Positions 1 to 10,547 are shown, counted from the first letter of the stretch. The stretch: 64,000 nucleotides of DNA from Streptomyces naganishii JCM 4654 (GCF_014650575.1 NZ_BMVF01000018.1:62001-126000), one strand, 5' to 3'. The notes: generated by a model not told the origin, from the sequence alone. A program made the numbers and translations.

Positions 1-1
1 C

Positions 2-235
2 GCCGAGGAGCGGGCCGCGGCCTTCATCAAGGAGAACGTGACCAAGCCGGTCGTCGGCTACGTCGCGGGCTTCACCGCGCCCGAGGGCAAGACCATGGGC
101 CACGCCGGTGCCATCGTCTCCGGCTCCTCCGGCACCGCCCAGGCCAAGAAGGAGGCCCTCGAGGCCGCGGGCGTCAAGGTCGGCAAGACCCCGACCGAGA
201 CGGCCAAGCTGGCCCGCGAGATCCTCGCCGGCTGA
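2..235 (+). CDS. sucD: Succinate-CoA ligase (ADP-forming) alpha subunit, C-terminal part
   Basis: This is the last 77 residues of SucD; the gene begins upstream of the window. The motif MGHAGAI is visible; its His is the phosphohistidine that carries phosphate between succinyl-CoA and the nucleotide in this family. The end of the protein (TAKLAREILAG) is also typical. SucD acts with SucC in the TCA cycle in the cytosol, and sucC should lie just outside the left edge. A strong hairpin follows the stop codon, so sucD is the last gene of its transcript. Confidence 0.96.
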   Translation, partial: AEERAAAFIKENVTKPVVGYVAGFTAPEGKTMGHAGAIVSGSSGTAQAKKEALEAAGVKVGKTPTETAKLAREILAG

Positions 236-260
236 GCTCCGTACGGTTCCTGAACCACGT

Positions 261-298
261 CGGTGGGCCCGTTCCCCTTCAGGGGGACGGGCCCACCG
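261..298 (+). terminator. Hairpin terminator after sucD
   Basis: A 17-bp stem with one imperfect pair (left arm starts CGGTGGGCCCG, right arm ends CGGGCCCACCG) closes over a TTCA loop 25 bases after the sucD stop. It probably also serves the converging gene that ends at 344. There is no long T run, as is usual in Streptomyces. Confidence 0.8.
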
Positions 299-343
299 GC
301 TTTCCGGGCGACCGGCCACGTGGCGCCGTGCCGTCCGGCCGTC

Positions 344-1171
344 TCACCTCGCCTCGGGCATCAGCCGTTCCGGCCCGGCCGCCTGCTGCTCGCGCAGCTT
401 CTTCCGCAGCTTCAGCGCGTCCTTGGACAGCGGCCCGAGCGCGCCCGCGGCCGGCAGTCCCGCCACCGCGTGCCCCGGGGACACCGGCGCGAGGTAGTGC
501 GTGGGAGCGGTGCGCAGGGTGAGCGCGGTGGCGCCGATGATGGTGACCGTGAAGGCGACGGCGGAGCGGGTCCAGAACCGGGTCCTGCGCTCCCCGGTCG
601 TACGCACCGCCGTCGGCATGACCGCCGGGAGGCGTTCGGTGGCGGCCAGCCGGGTCAGCCGCCGGTGCAGTTCCGCCGTGTCCGCCAGTTCCGGCAGGCG
701 CGCGGCGACGGCCTCGCGGGCGTGCATCAGCCGGTTGGCCGCCGCCGGGGTGCTCGCCTCCGTCTCCGCGGCCGTCTCGGGCAGGTCGAGACCCACGCCG
801 TCGTAGAGGACGAGGGTGCGGCGGTGCGGCGGCGGGAGCCTGAGCAGGACCTCCTGGAGCGCGCGGTCCGCGGGATCGGGGGGCGGGTCGGTGAGCTGTC
901 CGCCCGGGCGGAAGCGGTGCCAGGGGGACAGGGCGCACTCGTACGCCGCCGCCCGCACCCAGCCCGCCGGGTCCCGGTCGTGGGCCACCTCCGGCCAGCG
1001 CTGCCAGGCCTGTTGGAAGGCGCGCTCGACGGCCTCGCGGGCGCGGTCGTGCCGGCCGGTGAGCAGGTAGGTCTGGCGTACGAGGGCGGGGGCGCAGTAC
1101 GCGTAGAGGGCGTCGAAGGCCTGAACGGGTGTCAGAGTGGCCGTGTCCCGGTCGGTATGACGGTCCGTCAC
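344..1171 (-). CDS. Sigma-70-like protein with C-terminal membrane anchor
   Basis: A 275-residue protein starting at a GTG with GGAGGG 6 bases upstream; longer readings run through non-coding frame. Residues about 15-80 resemble sigma region 2 (aromatic and Arg-rich, RAVERAFQQAWQRW), and about 105-160 resemble region 4 (LRLPPPHRRTLVLYDGVGLDL followed by a helix-turn-helix-like stretch). One hydrophobic segment near residues 195-215 (VAFTVTIIGATALTL) would place the short tail outside the cell. It is divergent from the PerM-like gene. Whether it still works as a sigma factor is open: it could be a membrane-held ECF-like factor or a degenerate regulator. The family is seen beside sucD in other Streptomyces (memory). 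Confidence 0.75.
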   Translation of the reverse strand: MTDRHTDRDTATLTPVQAFDALYAYCAPALVRQTYLLTGRHDRAREAVERAFQQAWQRWPEVAHDRDPAGWVRAAAYECALSPWHRFRPGGQLTDPPPDPADRALQEVLLRLPPPHRRTLVLYDGVGLDLPETAAETEASTPAAANRLMHAREAVAARLPELADTAELHRRLTRLAATERLPAVMPTAVRTTGERRTRFWTRSAVAFTVTIIGATALTLRTAPTHYLAPVSPGHAVAGLPAAGALGPLSKDALKLRKKLREQQAAGPERLMPEAR

Positions 1172-1267
1172 GATGCGTCCCTCCGTGTGAATAGGCACAT
1201 AAACGTATATTGAGCGACACAGCGGAACTTCGCCTCTTGCGCCGGGAAAGCGGGTGTCGTTGGGAGC

Positions 1268-3058
1268 ATGGCGGTCGTGACCAGCACGCCCCGCCGCCGC
1301 CCTCCCCTGCACCGACTGCGCACCCGGGTACGCGACCGCTCGCCCGGCCTCGGCGCCGGCTTCCTGGGCGGCGCCGTCGCGGCGGGACTCGGGCTCGGCT
1401 CCTTCGCGGTCCTGGTCATCGCCCTGTGGATCAGCTCGCCGTACCCCGACAGCGGCCCGGGCGGCGCCCTGCACGTGGCCGCCGCGCTGTGGCTGCTCGC
1501 GCACGGCGCCGAGCTGCTGCGCACCGACACGCCCACCTCGGTGCCCGCACCCGTGGGGGTGACCCCGCTGCTGCTTCTCGCCCTGCCCGCGCTGCTCGTG
1601 CACCGCGCCGCACGGGACGCGACCGACGCGGGCGACGGCGGACCGCTCCTCCCGCCCCGCACCGCCTGGGCGGGCGTGGTCCTCGGCTACGTCGTCGTCG
1701 CGGGGGCCGCCGCCGTGTACGCGGCGGGCGGTGTGCTGCGCCCCTCGTGGCCGTGGACCCTCCTGTGGGTGCCGCTGGTCGCCGTGGTGGCGGCGGGCAG
1801 CGGCGTGTGGACGGCGTACGGCTGTCCGCGCGCGCCGCTGGAGCGGGCGCTGGGCAGGCTGCCCAAGAGCGTCCGGCGGCTGCTCCTCGCGCCCGGACCC
1901 CGCGCGCGCCTGGGCGCGTCGTCGCGGGCGGCCGGGGCGGGGGCGACGGTGTTCGCCGGGGGCGGGGCGCTGGTGCTCGGGGTGTCCCTGGTCGGGCACT
2001 CCGCGGCTGCCCAGGGCGCCTTCGTACGGCTGACGGAGGGCTGGTCGGGGCGGTTCGCGGTACTGCTGCTGTGCCTGGCGCTGCTGCCCAACGCGGTGCT
2101 GTGGGCGGTGGCGTACGCGCTGGGACCCGGCTTCGTCCTCGGCGCGGGACACGTCGTCGACCCGTTCGCCTCGGCCCCGGCCCCGCTGCTGCCGCCGTTC
2201 CCGCTGCTGGCGGCGGTGCCGGACGCGGGCCCCGGCACCTCGGCGCACTGGGTCGCGGCGGTGGTCCCGGTGGCGGCCGGGCTGACCATCGGCTGGTTCG
2301 TGGCCGGGGCGGCCGTACGGGACGGACGGGACGCGCCGGACGGACGGCAGGGCGAACCCGTGCGGGCGTGGACATGGCGGCGCACGGTGGCCGGGGCGGG
2401 GCTCGCGTGCCTGCTGTGCGCGCTCGGGCTCGGGGTGCTCGCCGAGCTGGCGGGCGGGCCGCTCGGCAACGCCGCGCTCGCCCGGTTCGGGCCGGTGGGC
2501 TGGCAGGTGGGCGCGGCGGCGCTGGTGTGGACGGCGGCGGGGGCGCTGCCCACGGCGCTGGCCGCACGGGCGTGGCGCTGCCGGGGCGGCAGGGCGACGG
2601 CGGCGGAGAGCGGGACCGGGCAGCGGATCGCCAGGCCCCGTCAGGCCCCGGCGGCGAAGGTACCGGCCGCCGCGCAGGCCGCCGGGGCCGGGCCCCGGCT
2701 CCAGGACCCGACCCTCGAGCCGTACGACGTCCTGCCCCAGGATCCCGAGGGGCCCGAGTCCTCCGCCTGGCACGACGACGACACCGCCCGCCGGGCCCGC
2801 TGGGAGGCGCTCAGACAGGCGGCGACGAAACCGACGGAGCCGCACGAGGCGGGGGAGACGCCACAGGAAGCGGAGCCGCCGCACGACGCCGGGCCGCCGG
2901 AGGCGGACAGGTCACCGGCAGTGCAAGAGCCCTCGGCAGTGCAAGAGGCCCCCGAAGGTCACGAACCACCGTCCACCGAGCCCCCCGCGAATCCCCCCGC
3001 GAACCCCCCGGCGCAGCCCCCCGAGGACGGCGACCCCGGCCGGGCCCCGCGCCCCTAG
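1268..3058 (+). CDS. DUF6350 / PerM-like multi-pass membrane protein
   Basis: 596 residues. Roughly the first 440 form many hydrophobic helices, and the last 150 are hydrophilic, acidic and Pro-rich, ending in a PPANPPANPPAQPP run. It sits between sucD and purN; Mycobacterium has perM in the same sucCD-perM-purN-purH order (memory), which supports the family call and a cell-envelope or division role. The ATG at 1268 has its GGGAG only one base away, so the GTG at 1277 (spacing 10) may be the true start, giving 593 residues. No catalytic residues are recognisable. Confidence 0.8.
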   Translation: MAVVTSTPRRRPPLHRLRTRVRDRSPGLGAGFLGGAVAAGLGLGSFAVLVIALWISSPYPDSGPGGALHVAAALWLLAHGAELLRTDTPTSVPAPVGVTPLLLLALPALLVHRAARDATDAGDGGPLLPPRTAWAGVVLGYVVVAGAAAVYAAGGVLRPSWPWTLLWVPLVAVVAAGSGVWTAYGCPRAPLERALGRLPKSVRRLLLAPGPRARLGASSRAAGAGATVFAGGGALVLGVSLVGHSAAAQGAFVRLTEGWSGRFAVLLLCLALLPNAVLWAVAYALGPGFVLGAGHVVDPFASAPAPLLPPFPLLAAVPDAGPGTSAHWVAAVVPVAAGLTIGWFVAGAAVRDGRDAPDGRQGEPVRAWTWRRTVAGAGLACLLCALGLGVLAELAGGPLGNAALARFGPVGWQVGAAALVWTAAGALPTALAARAWRCRGGRATAAESGTGQRIARPRQAPAAKVPAAAQAAGAGPRLQDPTLEPYDVLPQDPEGPESSAWHDDDTARRARWEALRQAATKPTEPHEAGETPQEAEPPHDAGPPEADRSPAVQEPSAVQEAPEGHEPPSTEPPANPPANPPAQPPEDGDPGRAPRP

Positions 3059-3068
3059 CTGTGCCCTC

Positions 3069-4085
3069 TCATGACACGCGCGGTTCCTCGCTGTCAGGCG
3101 GCCGGCGGGCCCAGGACGTGAGGCGATCGGCGAGCGCGATGACGAGGTGGCGCAGTTCATCGGGGCGCTCGACGACGAACGGGCGGTCGAGTGAGGCGAG
3201 TACCGCAGGCAGCCAGTCGAGCCGTTCCGCCCGCAGCTCGACGCGCAGCCAGCGCTCGGTCGCCCGGTCCTCGCCCGTCACGGGCGCGTACTCCTCCAGG
3301 CTCGCGACGCCGGCGGGCAGGTGGGCGCGGATCTGCTCGACCGTCCCGTGGATCCGCAAGGTCACCTCATGCAGGTACTCGGCCGTGGCGAACCCCGACA
3401 GCAGGCGCTGTGCCGCACCGGGACCCACGGGCGCTTCGAATGAGCCGGGCAGGGTCCGCGCGTCCGCGATGCGGTCGAGCCGGAAGGTCCGGTCCTCGCC
3501 GATCCTGGCGTCCTTGCCCGTGACGTACCACCGGCCCGCGTGGGCGACGATCCCGTACGCGTGCAGCGTGCGCTCGCTGCGCCGTCCGTCGCGGTCGGTG
3601 TAGCGGATCGAGACCGGCCGGCGGTGGCGCACCGCGTCGGCGACGGTGAGCAGGACCCCGGCGTCCGGGGCGTCGGAGTCGTCGAGCCGATCCGTGAAGG
3701 CGAGTGCTTCCAGGAGTGTGTCGAGCCGACGGGCGATGCGCTTGGGCAGCACCCGCCGGATCTTCGCCGATGCCGTCTCGCTCGCCGTGTGCTCCGCCGT
3801 CGTCAACCCCGCTCGGCGGCCGGCGACCAGGCCGAGCAGCACGGCCAGCGCCTCGTCGTCGCTGAGCATGAGCGGAGGCAGGCGGTACCCGGGGGCGAGC
3901 CGGTACCCGCCGTAGCGGCCCCGCACCGACTCCACGGGCACATCGAGGTCGATCAGCTGGTCCACGTACCGCCGCACGGTGCGCCCTTCGACGCCGAGAC
4001 GGTCGGCGAGTTCGGCCACCGTCCGCGTGCCGCCCGACTGCAGCAGCTCCAGGAGTGTCAGCACGCGGGCGGTCGGTCGGGGCAT
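3069..4085 (-). CDS. WYL-domain transcriptional regulator (YafY type)
   Basis: 338 residues. An N-terminal DeoR-like winged helix (about 5-60, with VAELADRLGVEGRTVRRYVDQL) is followed by a WYL domain (about 140-220, with HAYGIVAHAGRWYVTG) and a WCX-type C-terminus. WYL domains bind ligands or nucleic acid and usually make the regulator act on its neighbour. The gene is divergent from a VOC-fold gene with 93 bases between them, so it most likely controls that gene and itself. Confidence 0.92.
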   Translation of the reverse strand: MPRPTARVLTLLELLQSGGTRTVAELADRLGVEGRTVRRYVDQLIDLDVPVESVRGRYGGYRLAPGYRLPPLMLSDDEALAVLLGLVAGRRAGLTTAEHTASETASAKIRRVLPKRIARRLDTLLEALAFTDRLDDSDAPDAGVLLTVADAVRHRRPVSIRYTDRDGRRSERTLHAYGIVAHAGRWYVTGKDARIGEDRTFRLDRIADARTLPGSFEAPVGPGAAQRLLSGFATAEYLHEVTLRIHGTVEQIRAHLPAGVASLEEYAPVTGEDRATERWLRVELRAERLDWLPAVLASLDRPFVVERPDELRHLVIALADRLTSWARRPPDSEEPRVS

Positions 4086-4178
4086 GTTCGCAGCGTAACG
4101 CGAATACTGGACCGATTCTGTCCTCTATTTCTCCTAGCCTGCGCAGTGCACGCCTCCCGCACAGCCAAGGAGATCCCC

Positions 4179-4577
4179 ATGGACTTCGTCTCGATCCGCA
4201 TCATCACCAGCGACGTCGCGCGCCTCGTCGAGTTCTACGAGCGAGCCACAGGGGCGAAGGCGACGTGGGCCACCGAGGACTTCGCCGAACTCAGGACCGC
4301 GGGCGCCACCCTCGCGATCGCCGGCACCCGCACCGTCCCGCTGTTCGCCCCGGGCTCCGCCCGCCCGGCGGACAACCACAGCGTGATCACCGAGTTCCTC
4401 GTCGACGACGTCGACCGCGTCCACCGGAACCTGACCGGCTTCGTGACCGACTTCGTCACCGAGCCCACCACGATGCCCTGGGGCAACAGGTCGCTGCTGT
4501 TCCGTGACCCCGACGGCAACCTCGTCAACTTCTTCACGCCCGTCACCGCGGCGGCCGTCGAGAAGTTCGCACGCTGA
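4179..4577 (+). CDS. VOC-fold (glyoxalase/bleomycin-resistance) protein
   Basis: 132 residues starting at ATG with AAGGAG 6 bases upstream. It shows the paired beta-alpha-beta-beta-beta layout of VOC proteins: SIRIITSDVARLVEFYERATG at the N-terminus and NRSLLFRDPDGNLVNFFTPV near the C-terminus, where the Asp-Pro-Asp-Gly-Asn turn is characteristic. The metal ligands and substrate cannot be assigned. It lies opposite the WYL regulator, which is probably its regulator. A dioxygenase, a glyoxalase or a drug-binding role are all possible. Confidence 0.88.
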   Translation: MDFVSIRIITSDVARLVEFYERATGAKATWATEDFAELRTAGATLAIAGTRTVPLFAPGSARPADNHSVITEFLVDDVDRVHRNLTGFVTDFVTEPTTMPWGNRSLLFRDPDGNLVNFFTPVTAAAVEKFAR

Positions 4578-4642
4578 CGCCCCGCACAGCCGCTCCCGCG
4601 GGAGGGCTCGCCGAACGCCGGACCGCACACCGGACCGGCTGA

Positions 4643-5485
4643 CTAGTCGTTCATCCCCAGCACGCCCCGCAGCTCCTGCGGCAGATGCCGGTCGCAGGAC
4701 TGCTTGGCCTGGTTGGTCGGGGCGTCGTTCACGCACGAGTAGTAGTCGCGGTACACCAGCTGCGCGGTGAAGGACACCGCGACCAGGGCCAGCGCCAGCG
4801 AGGCGGTGACCAGGCCGCTCACCGCGGCCGTGGTCTGCGGCCGGCCCTCGGGCGCCGGGGCGGCGCCGCCCGCGTCGGACCGGCCCGGCTTGGCGCGCAG
4901 CGAGCTCACGCCCCAGTACAGCGCCAGCGCGCCGAGCAGCAGCGCCACGTACGGCCAGCTGAACAGGGCGAAGAAGAAGGCCCACATCCCGCACAGCAGC
5001 GCGTACCGCGCGCGGCGCTGGGCCGGGTCCGTGGGGTCCCAGCGCAGCCCCGGGCCCTGGCCGCCGCCGGGACCGCCGGGTCCGCCCGGGCCGCCGGGTC
5101 CCGGACGCTGGGGCCGCTCGCCGAAGCCGCCCTGGGAACGGCCGGGCTGCCGGTCGCTCCACTGACTGCCCCAGGGTGAACGACCGTCCTCGCCCGAGCC
5201 GGAGCCCGAGCCGTCGCCCTGGCCGCCGGAGCCGCCCTCGTCCGAGCCGTTGCCGGACGGATGCCGCGGCCGCCAGGGGCTGTCCGGGGCGCCCTCGGGC
5301 GGCGGAGCGAAGGGGTTGTCGTCCGGGGCCGGTCCGCCCCGCCCGCCGTTCCCCCCGCCGTTCCCACCGCCCGACGGGGCGTCGGGCGGCGAACTCGGGC
5401 GCTCCCGCAGCAGCACGGCGCCGCGCGTGTTCCCCTGCGCCGGCTGCGGGGGGAGCGTGAGGAGTCGCAGGCTGCGGTCCGGCAT
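4643..5485 (-). CDS. Gly/Pro-rich small-helix membrane protein
   Basis: 280 residues from an ATG with AAGGGGAAG upstream; a GTG 30 bases further out has no ribosome site. Residues about 15-150 are low complexity (Gly, Pro, Ser, Asp, with GPGGPGGPGGPGG). About 160-200 form one or two membrane helices and 220-245 another. The tail DYYSCVNDAPTNQAKQSC has two cysteines that could form an extracytoplasmic disulphide. The function is unknown; similar proteins with a disordered cytosolic arm are common in Streptomyces. Confidence 0.8.
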   Translation of the reverse strand: MPDRSLRLLTLPPQPAQGNTRGAVLLRERPSSPPDAPSGGGNGGGNGGRGGPAPDDNPFAPPPEGAPDSPWRPRHPSGNGSDEGGSGGQGDGSGSGSGEDGRSPWGSQWSDRQPGRSQGGFGERPQRPGPGGPGGPGGPGGGQGPGLRWDPTDPAQRRARYALLCGMWAFFFALFSWPYVALLLGALALYWGVSSLRAKPGRSDAGGAAPAPEGRPQTTAAVSGLVTASLALALVAVSFTAQLVYRDYYSCVNDAPTNQAKQSCDRHLPQELRGVLGMND

Positions 5486-5775
5486 CAAGTGAGCGTCTTC
5501 CCCTTGGTGAGTCACGACTGAACTGGGGGTCCCCGCAGGTGCTCAACGCCCTGGGCGCGGGGTCCCGTCATCAGGAGAACGCGCGGTGCGCGTGGTGCGT
5601 TCCCGTACCAGCTCTCCCCAGACGCTACCTTCCGGCCACGCCCCCGTCCCACGGGGGCCGTCCGGTGTGCCGGTATCGTTGCTGGCGGTCGGCCGCTTCG
5701 TAGGCTTCCCCGTATCCGGGGGACCGAAGCATTCGTACGACCGTACAAACAGCTTCCCCGAGAAAGGGCCCCATC

Positions 5776-6401
5776 GTGGCCGCCAAGCCCGTGGCCAAGC
5801 GCCTCGTCGTGCTGGTCTCCGGATCCGGCACCAACCTCCAGGCGCTCCTCGACGCGATCGACGCGGCGGGAGCCGGGGCCTACGGCGCCGAGATCGTCGC
5901 CGTGGGCGCCGACCGCGACGGCATCGAGGGGCTGGCCCGCGCCGAGCGCGCCGGGGTGCCGACCTTCGTGCGCAGGGTGCAGGACTACGCCACGCGCGAG
6001 GAGTGGGACGCGGCGCTCGCCGAGGCCGTCGCCGCCCACGAGCCCGACCTGGTGGTGTCCGCCGGGTTCATGAGGATCGTGGGCAAGGAGTTCCTCGCCC
6101 GGTTCGGCGGGCGGTTCGTGAACACGCACCCCGCCCTCCTGCCCAGTTTTCCCGGAGCCCACGGCGTGCGGGACGCGCTCGCGTACGGCGCCAGGGTCAC
6201 CGGCTGCACCGTCCACTTCGTCGACGACGGCGTCGACACCGGCCCGATCATCGCCCAGGGCGTGGTCGAGGTCCGGGACGAGGACGACGAGAGCGCTCTG
6301 CACGAGCGCATCAAGGAAGTCGAGCGAAGGCTGCTCGTCGAGGTCGTGGGGCGGCTCGCCCGCAACGGCTATCGCATCGAGGGACGAAAGGTAGTAATCC
6401 T

Positions 6402-6405
<4 letters not shown>
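5776..6405 (+). CDS. purN: Phosphoribosylglycinamide formyltransferase (GART)
   Basis: 209 residues. It transfers the formyl group of 10-formyl-THF to GAR in purine synthesis. The motifs are clear: SGSGTNLQALLDA near the N-terminus for the phosphate site, NTHPALLPSFPGAHG carrying the catalytic Asn and His, and DDGVDTGPIIAQ with the catalytic Asp. It starts at GTG with AAAGGG 7 bases upstream. Its last bases overlap the purH start (GTGA), so the two are translationally coupled. Confidence 0.97.
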
Positions 6406-7967
<1,562 letters not shown>

Positions 7968-7996
7968 CCGTCCACCGGCCGCCCCCGGCCGGGAAC

Positions 7997-8041
7997 GACC
8001 GCGGCCTCCGGCTCCCCGGGAAGGGGACGGAGGCCGCGGTC
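7997..8041 (+). terminator. Hairpin terminator after purH
   Basis: A perfect 14-bp stem (GACCGCGGCCTCCG pairing with its complement) has a 17-base loop and begins 30 bases after the purH stop. It ends the purN-purH transcript. Confidence 0.8.
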
Positions 8042-8065
8042 GCACGCGCCCGGGAAGGCGCGTCG

Positions 8066-8114
8066 GGCTCAGTAGCGGGGCCGGCTCAGTAGCGGGCGCA
8101 GGCTCAGTAGCGGG
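8066..8114 (-). repeat. Three copies of a 14-bp element spanning a stop codon
   Basis: The sequence GGCTCAGTAGCGGG occurs three times, at 8066, 8083 and 8101 (period 17-18). On the minus strand each copy reads CCCGCTACTGAGCC, the last codons and TGA of the membrane protein gene ending at 8104. Translation stops in the first copy met; the other two lie just downstream. It looks like a local slippage duplication of the gene end. Confidence 0.85.
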
Positions 8115-8652
8115 GCCGGTTGAACCAGGCCTTGCCCTTGGCGTTGCCCACGAAGACGGCGATCAGGATCGCCAGCACCAGGTGGACGATGCCCACCAGC
8201 GTGAACGGGTACAGGGCGAGCACCGCGGTGATGATGCCGAAGACCAGCGTCGTCACGCGCAGGCCGTTGCCGCCGCTGGTGAACTTCGCCGCCAGCACCG
8301 CCGCCCACACCAGCCACGCCAGGGCGAGCACCGCGAAGCCCCACAGCGCGCCGGTCGGGTAGTCGGAGAGCTGCGGCAGGTCGCCGTTCTTCTTCAGGTG
8401 GTCGATGGTCAGCGCGCTGAAGACGAAGATCGCCACACCGATCGCCTGGAGGCCGACGATCACCCACAGCATCACGCGGGCCGCGCTCACCGTGCCCGGC
8501 ATCGTCTCCGGCACCGGAGCGCCGTACGGCTGGACCGGCGGGGCCTGCGGGTAGCCGTAGCCCGGGGCCTGGCCCTGCGCCGGGTAGCCGTAACCCTGCT
8601 GCGGCTGCTGCTGCGGGGCGCCGTAGGGGTTGTTCGGGTCGCCGTAACTCAT
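8104..8652 (-). CDS. Small four-helix membrane protein with Gln/Pro/Tyr-rich N-terminus
   Basis: 182 residues, starting at ATG with GGAGGAAA upstream. Residues 1-55 are low complexity (YGDPNNPYGAPQQQPQQ and similar). About four hydrophobic helices follow (MLWVIVGLQAIGVAIFVF, ALWGFAVLALAWLVWAAVL, TLVFGIITAVLALYPF and VHLVLAILIAVFVG). The function is unknown. The 3' end is triplicated in the DNA. It is convergent with purH and divergent from folD. Confidence 0.8.
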   Translation of the reverse strand: MSYGDPNNPYGAPQQQPQQGYGYPAQGQAPGYGYPQAPPVQPYGAPVPETMPGTVSAARVMLWVIVGLQAIGVAIFVFSALTIDHLKKNGDLPQLSDYPTGALWGFAVLALAWLVWAAVLAAKFTSGGNGLRVTTLVFGIITAVLALYPFTLVGIVHLVLAILIAVFVGNAKGKAWFNRPRY

Positions 8653-8932
8653 GGCGGTGTTTCCTCCGTTGATCAAGTGCGGGGACGACGCGCGGCGGCA
8701 CCGTTCGGAGGAGATGTCTACAGAAAGTGCGGTCCGTCCCCCCGTTGAGCTGCCCGCGGCACTGTGCGGTTCATCGTTCTTGACCGAGGACATGCTTGTC
8801 CAGCCGCATTTCGCATGTGTTGTGCAAGTGCAACATCACTGATCTTGGCGGCGATCGGGCGGACGGACCGGGACGGACGCTTCGGCGGACCCGGATTGGA
8901 ACGACGGGCCGGTCATCCGCGAGGATGGGGGC

Positions 8933-9787
8933 ATGACCGCCCAGATTCTCGATGGCAAGGCCACCGCAGCCGAGATCAAGTCCGATCTGACCGCCCGCGT
9001 GGCGGCGCTGAAGGAGAAGGGCGTCACGCCCGGCCTCGGCACGATCCTGGTCGGGGACGACCCCGGCAGCCGCAAGTACGTCGCGGGCAAGCACCGCGAC
9101 TGCGCCGAGGTGGGCATCGCCTCGATCCAGCGCGAACTGCCCGCGACCGCCACGCAGGAGGAGATCGAGGCGGTCGTCCGCGAGCTGAACGAGGACCCCT
9201 CCTGCACCGGTTACATCGTCCAGCTGCCGCTGCCCAAGGGCATCGACGAGAACCGCGTCCTGGAGCTGATGGACCCCGACAAGGACGCCGACGGCCTGCA
9301 CCCGATGAACCTCGGCCGCCTCGTCCTCAACGAGCCCGCCCCGCTGCCCTGCACCCCCAACGGCGTGCTCACGCTGCTGCGCCGCCACGGCGTGGAGATC
9401 AAGGGCGCGGAGGTCGTGGTCGTCGGCCGGGGCGTCACCATCGGCCGCCCGATGCCGCTGCTGCTGACCCGCCGCAGCGAGAACGCCACCGTGACCCAGT
9501 GCCACACCGGCACCCGCGACCTGTCCGCCCACCTCAAGCGGGCCGACATCATCGTCGCCGCCGCCGGCTCGGCGCACCTGGTGCGCGCCGAGGACGTCAA
9601 GCCCGGCGCGGCCGTCCTCGACGTCGGCGTCTCCCGCAACGACGAGGGCAGGATCGTGGGCGACGTCCACCCGGACGTCCGCGAGGTGGCCGGATGGATC
9701 TCCCCGAACCCCGGCGGCGTCGGCCCCATGACGCGGGCCCAGCTGCTGGTCAACGTGGTCGAGGCGGCGGAGCGCAGTGTCGGCTGA
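8933..9787 (+). CDS. folD: Methylene-THF dehydrogenase / methenyl-THF cyclohydrolase
   Basis: 284 residues. Interconverts 5,10-methylene-THF and 10-formyl-THF and so feeds PurN and PurH. Motifs: SRKYVAGKHRDCAEVGI with the catalytic Lys, IVQLPLPKGID, the DKDADGLHPMNLGRL loop, PCTPNGV, and VVVGRGVTIGRPM for the dinucleotide. ATG start preceded by GAGGATGGGGG. The start of the next gene lies inside its last codons, so it is coupled to the DUF3017 gene. Confidence 0.97.
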   Translation: MTAQILDGKATAAEIKSDLTARVAALKEKGVTPGLGTILVGDDPGSRKYVAGKHRDCAEVGIASIQRELPATATQEEIEAVVRELNEDPSCTGYIVQLPLPKGIDENRVLELMDPDKDADGLHPMNLGRLVLNEPAPLPCTPNGVLTLLRRHGVEIKGAEVVVVGRGVTIGRPMPLLLTRRSENATVTQCHTGTRDLSAHLKRADIIVAAAGSAHLVRAEDVKPGAAVLDVGVSRNDEGRIVGDVHPDVREVAGWISPNPGGVGPMTRAQLLVNVVEAAERSVG

Positions 9788-10280
9788 GGCGGACGGCGGC
9801 ACCCGGGGCACCCCCGCGGCCGCCGAGCCGGAGACCGAGGTGCGGGACGCGGTCAGCGCGCCGGACGCGGACGGGCGGCCGCGCCGGGTCACGCGCCGCT
9901 TCCCGCTGTTCACCAGGGACACCGCGCGCCCCGAGGGCGGCGGCCGGGCCGCGTCCGGCGACGCCCCCGCGCCCGCGCGGCAGTGGCCGATCCTCGCCGT
10001 GCTGTCCGTGGTCGGGCTGGGGCTGCTGGTGACCGCCTTCGACGCCTTCCGCGTCGGGCTGCTGCTCATCGGCGTCGCGCTGCTCGGCGGCGCCGCGCTG
10101 CGGTGGCTCCTGCCCAGGGTGGGGATGCTCGCCGTGCGCTCCCGCTTCACCGACATCGTCACCTACGGCGTCCTCGGCTGTGCCATCGTGCTGCTCGCGC
10201 TGATGGCGCAGCCCAAGCCGTGGCTGGAGATACCGTTCCTGGACGACGCGCTGCACTTCACCGTCCGCAACAGCCAGTGA
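9777..10280 (+). CDS. DUF3017 membrane protein
   Basis: 167 residues from a GTG that overlaps the folD stop by 11 bases. The first 65 residues are charged and disordered. Then come three helices (WPILAVLSVVGLGLLVTAF, GLLLIGVALLGGAALRWLL and IVTYGVLGCAIVLLALMA). This matches the DUF3017 family, which regularly follows folD in actinobacteria (memory). The role is unknown; the tight coupling to folD suggests co-expression rather than a proven functional link. Confidence 0.88.
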   Translation: MSAEADGGTRGTPAAAEPETEVRDAVSAPDADGRPRRVTRRFPLFTRDTARPEGGGRAASGDAPAPARQWPILAVLSVVGLGLLVTAFDAFRVGLLLIGVALLGGAALRWLLPRVGMLAVRSRFTDIVTYGVLGCAIVLLALMAQPKPWLEIPFLDDALHFTVRNSQ

Positions 10281-10310
10281 CGCCCGCGCGCGCCCCGGAG
10301 CGCGCACGGC

Positions 10311-10354
10311 GACGGCGGCCCATCCTCTCCCCCGAGTCAGGACGGGCCGCCGTC
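10311..10354 (+). terminator. Hairpin terminator after folD-DUF3017
   Basis: A 15-bp stem begins GACGGCGGCCC and ends GGGCCGCCGTC, with a 14-base loop, starting 31 bases after the DUF3017 stop. Confidence 0.78.
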
Positions 10355-10547
10355 CCGCATCCACCCTGGTGCACCTGAACGGCCTGTTCAACGGCTGTCC
10401 GTGCGCTGTGGCACGGAAGTGACCGTTCCGCTACGGTGTCCGCGCTTGGCCACAGGGGCGCTCGCGCCCGGCGCGGGAACCGTTGTGCCCGCGGGTGTCG
10501 TCACTCGCTGCGACCGGGCAACGCGAGGGACGCCGTGGAGGTGAGCG

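Noticed and set aside
344..2884. An 846-residue minus-strand open frame across the PerM-like gene
   Set aside because: Only its last third (344-1171) has homology and a ribosome site. The rest is the antisense of a clear membrane protein gene, open because of very high GC.
8653..8932. A riboswitch before folD
   Set aside because: I looked for the GTGACTGGCG / GGGGAGCG / GCCTGGGC blocks and did not find them, nor before purN.
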